Positions 6,402 to 7,980 of a stretch of DNA of 7,980 nucleotides are shown piece after piece. The stretch is from CAZUCD01 sp964618855 (lineage in GTDB: Bacteria > Sumerlaeota > Sumerlaeia > SLMS01 > JANRJK01), in the NCBI GenBank assembly GCA_964618855.1, contig CAZUCD010000163.1, positions 1 to 7,980 of the forward strand. Reading direction: 5' to 3'. The translations under genes and the position numbers were made by a program. The stretch's first letter is position 1; each line of letters begins with the position of its first letter. A model generated the notes under the pieces. That model did no database searches, was not told where the DNA came from, and was given only the letters and a program-made list of their open reading frames with translations.

Positions 6402-6860
6402 ATGACCAAGCTCATCGCCATATCGACGATCATCATCGCCTCCTCGGGGTGCGGGGGGCAGTCCGGCAAGCATCGCGACACCCCCGCGACTCCAGATGCC
6501 CCTCCGGCTACGGTCACCCCGGAGGCGCCCTCTGCACCGGCGGGTGGGGCGCCCCTAATCCATCAGGTCAGCGGCGACTGGTTCCTCACCGGAACCCTCA
6601 CGAAGGCGCGGCCCGGCGACCCCGAGTGGCTCCTCTCCGCCACGGTGCAGTTCCCCACCGGCGGCTTCGAGGTCGGCAAGCTCATCGTCCGCCAGACACG
6701 CTCGTACCCGGAGACCGTGAATATCGTCATCCCGGTGACTCCGCCGCCGAAGGACGCCCTTGTCACGCAGGCCATCACGACCGTGCGCATCGACCAGGCC
6801 ATCCCCGGCACGGACCGGGCGAGCTTTCAGGTCGATGTGGAAACCGCGGAACGGAAGTAG
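6402..6860 (+). CDS. Putative lipoprotein with a beta-rich C-terminal domain
   Basis: From the ATG at 6402 it has 152 residues: a short lipoprotein signal (MTKLIAISTIIIASSGC) with Cys17 as the probable lipidated residue (SSGC lacks the usual Leu at -3), then a flexible Pro/Ala/Thr-rich linker (about 25-52), then a compact domain (about 53-150) of alternating strands. TGGFEVGKLIVRQTR (86-100) and VTPPPKDALVTQAITTVRID (112-131) recall the PrcB C-terminal type domain (TGG-aromatic, later Pro-Pro and V-T-Q-A); this is a memory-based guess. An upstream in-frame ATG at 6345 overlaps the hydrolase stop and has a better-placed GGAAGGG, but would put 19 extra polar residues before the signal. I prefer 6402 because the signal then has normal form, although its ribosome binding site (AAGGA, 6382-6386) is distant. 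The protein is probably envelope-anchored; its role is unknown. Confidence 0.78.
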   Translation: MTKLIAISTIIIASSGCGGQSGKHRDTPATPDAPPATVTPEAPSAPAGGAPLIHQVSGDWFLTGTLTKARPGDPEWLLSATVQFPTGGFEVGKLIVRQTRSYPETVNIVIPVTPPPKDALVTQAITTVRIDQAIPGTDRASFQVDVETAERK

Positions 6861-6866
6861 CCGCCG

Positions 6867-7325
6867 ATGGTCCACGACCGCCTCGACCGATGGAGGCTCC
6901 ATGCCCCGGCGGGCTCGCGACTCGCCCGCGCCTTCGGGTACCTTGCCGCCATCGATCCGTTTGCCGTGCCCGACGGCCGCGTGGACGTCGAGGGGGACAC
7001 CATCTTCGCGCTGCACCAGCAATACGACACGCGCGCCATCGGCGACTGCCGGTTCGAGTCCCACCGCACCTACATTGACATCCAGTTCGTCTTCGACGGC
7101 GAGGAGATCATGGGCTGTGAGGACGTGGATCGCCTCGCCCTCCGCGACCCCTACGACCCTGCGAAGGACATCGCCTTCTACGAGTGGCCGGCATCCCATT
7201 CGAGTGCCCTCGTGCGCGCGGGCGAGTTCGCCATTTTCCACCCGGGGGACGGGCACGCGCCGGGCATCCGGGCCGGTGCCGCGCACGTCAGGAAGATTGT
7301 GATGAAGGTGATGGTGGGACCCTGA
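6867..7325 (+). CDS. YhcH/YjgK/YiaL family protein (cupin-like, possible sugar anomerase)
   Basis: The 152 residues match the whole length of this family. The signature ESHRTYIDIQFVFDGEE (64-80) supplies Glu64, His66 and the YIDIQ strand, and AIFHPGDGHAPG (122-133) supplies His125, Asp128 and His130, which line the putative metal or sugar pocket. KIVMKVMV (143-150) is the usual last strand. There is no signal peptide, so it is cytoplasmic. E. coli YhcH (NanQ) opens or anomerises N-acetylneuraminate, and relatives sit in other sugar operons; no sialic acid or other sugar catabolic gene is visible here, so the substrate is open. It starts 6 bases after the lipoprotein stop, with GGAAG (6853-6857) as ribosome binding site, so it is probably co-transcribed with the lipoprotein and hydrolase. 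It converges on rfbB with 16 bases between. Family is confident; activity is inferred. Confidence 0.92.
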   Translation: MVHDRLDRWRLHAPAGSRLARAFGYLAAIDPFAVPDGRVDVEGDTIFALHQQYDTRAIGDCRFESHRTYIDIQFVFDGEEIMGCEDVDRLALRDPYDPAKDIAFYEWPASHSSALVRAGEFAIFHPGDGHAPGIRAGAAHVRKIVMKVMVGP

Positions 7326-7341
7326 GGGCCGGCCCCCGCCG

Positions 7342-7980
7342 CTACCTTCCCGCGTACATCCTCTCGTAGTAGTGCATGAACTCGCCGGTGCGGATGCGGT
7401 CAAGCCAGCCGGTGTTTGCGCGGTACCAGTCCACGGTCTCCCGGATGCCGCGATCCCACGGGACAAGCGGCTTCCAGCCGGTCTCGCCCTCGAGCTTGGA
7501 GGAGTCGATGGCGTAGCGGCGGTCGTGGCCGGGGCGGTCCTTGACGTAGCGGATGAGGGATTCCGGCTTGCCGAGGATACCGAGGATGGTGCGGACGAGT
7601 TCGATGTTGGGGCGCTCGTTGTCGGAGCCGATGTTGTATGCTTGGCCGGTGCGGCCCCCCTCCGCGGCGGCGCGGATGCCGCGGCAGTGGTCCGTGACGT
7701 GGATCCAGTCGCGGACATAGAGCCCGTCGCCGTACACGGGGAGTTCCTTGTCCGCCATGGCGTTCGAGATCATGAGCGGGATGAGCTTCTCGGGGAACTG
7801 GTAGGGCCCGTAGTTGTTCGAGCAGTTCGTCGTGAGCACCGGCAGCCCGTAGGTGTGGTGGTACGCGCGCACCAGGTGGTCGCTCGAGGCCTTGGAGGCC
7901 GAGTACGGGCTGTTGGGCGCGTAGGGCGTCGTCTCGGTGAAGCCCGGGTCCGCCTCCCCGAGCGAGCCGTACACCTCGTC
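7342..7980 (-). CDS. rfbB: dTDP-glucose 4,6-dehydratase, C-terminal part (5' end outside window)
   Basis: The last 212 residues are present; the N-terminal NAD-binding part (about 130 residues) lies beyond base 7980. The frame is open to the edge, where the first two visible residues are the catalytic Asp-Glu of the STDEVYG motif. After these come YSASKASSDHL (active-site Tyr and Lys, visible residues 26 and 30), TNCSNNYGPYQFPEKLIPL, YGDGLYVRDWIHVTDH, AYNIG and RPGHDRRYAID, all diagnostic of RfbB/RmlB, an extended short-chain dehydrogenase. It converts dTDP-glucose to dTDP-4-keto-6-deoxyglucose, the second step of dTDP-L-rhamnose synthesis for surface polysaccharide. The segment between the Asp-Glu pair and the catalytic Tyr is about eight residues shorter than in E. 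coli RfbB as I recall it. The GTG at 7974 is an internal Val, not a start. Partner rfb genes, if linked, would lie to the right. Confidence 0.96.
   Translation of the reverse strand, partial: DEVYGSLGEADPGFTETTPYAPNSPYSASKASSDHLVRAYHHTYGLPVLTTNCSNNYGPYQFPEKLIPLMISNAMADKELPVYGDGLYVRDWIHVTDHCRGIRAAAEGGRTGQAYNIGSDNERPNIELVRTILGILGKPESLIRYVKDRPGHDRRYAIDSSKLEGETGWKPLVPWDRGIRETVDWYRANTGWLDRIRTGEFMHYYERMYAGR

Noticed and set aside
7326..7335. Palindrome GGGCCGGCCC between yhcH-family gene and rfbB as a terminator
   Set aside because: It has no loop and no T tract, so it cannot form a normal terminator hairpin; such palindromes are expected in DNA of this composition.
6555..7718. Minus-strand open frame of 387 codons spanning the lipoprotein, the yhcH-family gene and part of rfbB
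   Set aside because: It overlaps three supported genes in another frame and has a Ser/Thr/Arg/Pro-rich shadow composition.
7972..7974. Start codon of the dehydratase gene at GTG 7974
   Set aside because: This GTG is the Val of the conserved DEVYG motif and the frame stays open to the window edge, so the gene continues outside.

Overview
This is a high-GC bacterial window (GC-rich third positions, long open shadow frames on both strands) with good Shine-Dalgarno sequences before most genes. No rRNA, tRNA or marker gene fixes the taxon. A CPA2 antiporter fused to a PTS EIIA domain, a secreted serine hydrolase with C-terminal EF-hand loops, and a YhcH-family protein together fit the Verrucomicrobiota/Planctomycetota (PVC) group best. 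That is an inference of modest strength.

Layout. Bases 1-77 are a degenerate octamer tandem repeat, AT-rich against its surroundings and cut by the window edge. A CstA-type transporter gene follows (220-1995, +), then a small acidic orphan gene (2082-2306, +). Converging on these is a two-gene minus-strand unit: a two-domain UspA-like protein (4031-4909) followed 5 bases later by the antiporter-EIIA fusion (2343-4025). Their junction carries a small perfect hairpin that covers the antiporter's ribosome binding site and has the usp stop codon in its loop, which suggests translational coupling. A 155-base divergent region separates usp from a three-gene plus-strand cluster: an exported beta-lactamase-fold serine hydrolase with two EF-hand loops (5065-6348), a lipoprotein (6402-6860) and a YhcH/YjgK/YiaL protein (6867-7325). 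The window ends in the C-terminal 212 residues of dTDP-glucose 4,6-dehydratase (7342-7980, -), whose 5' end lies outside.

Functionally, the left half concerns membrane transport and stress: peptide or pyruvate uptake on carbon limitation, monovalent cation/proton exchange, and a Usp partner. The right half concerns the cell envelope and sugars: an exported hydrolase, a lipoprotein, a probable sugar-binding or anomerase protein, and nucleotide-sugar synthesis. No mobile element, CRISPR array, phage gene or defence system is visible. The most unusual items are the edge repeat array, the usp/antiporter junction hairpin, the orphan gene after cstA, and the hydrolase/lipoprotein pair.
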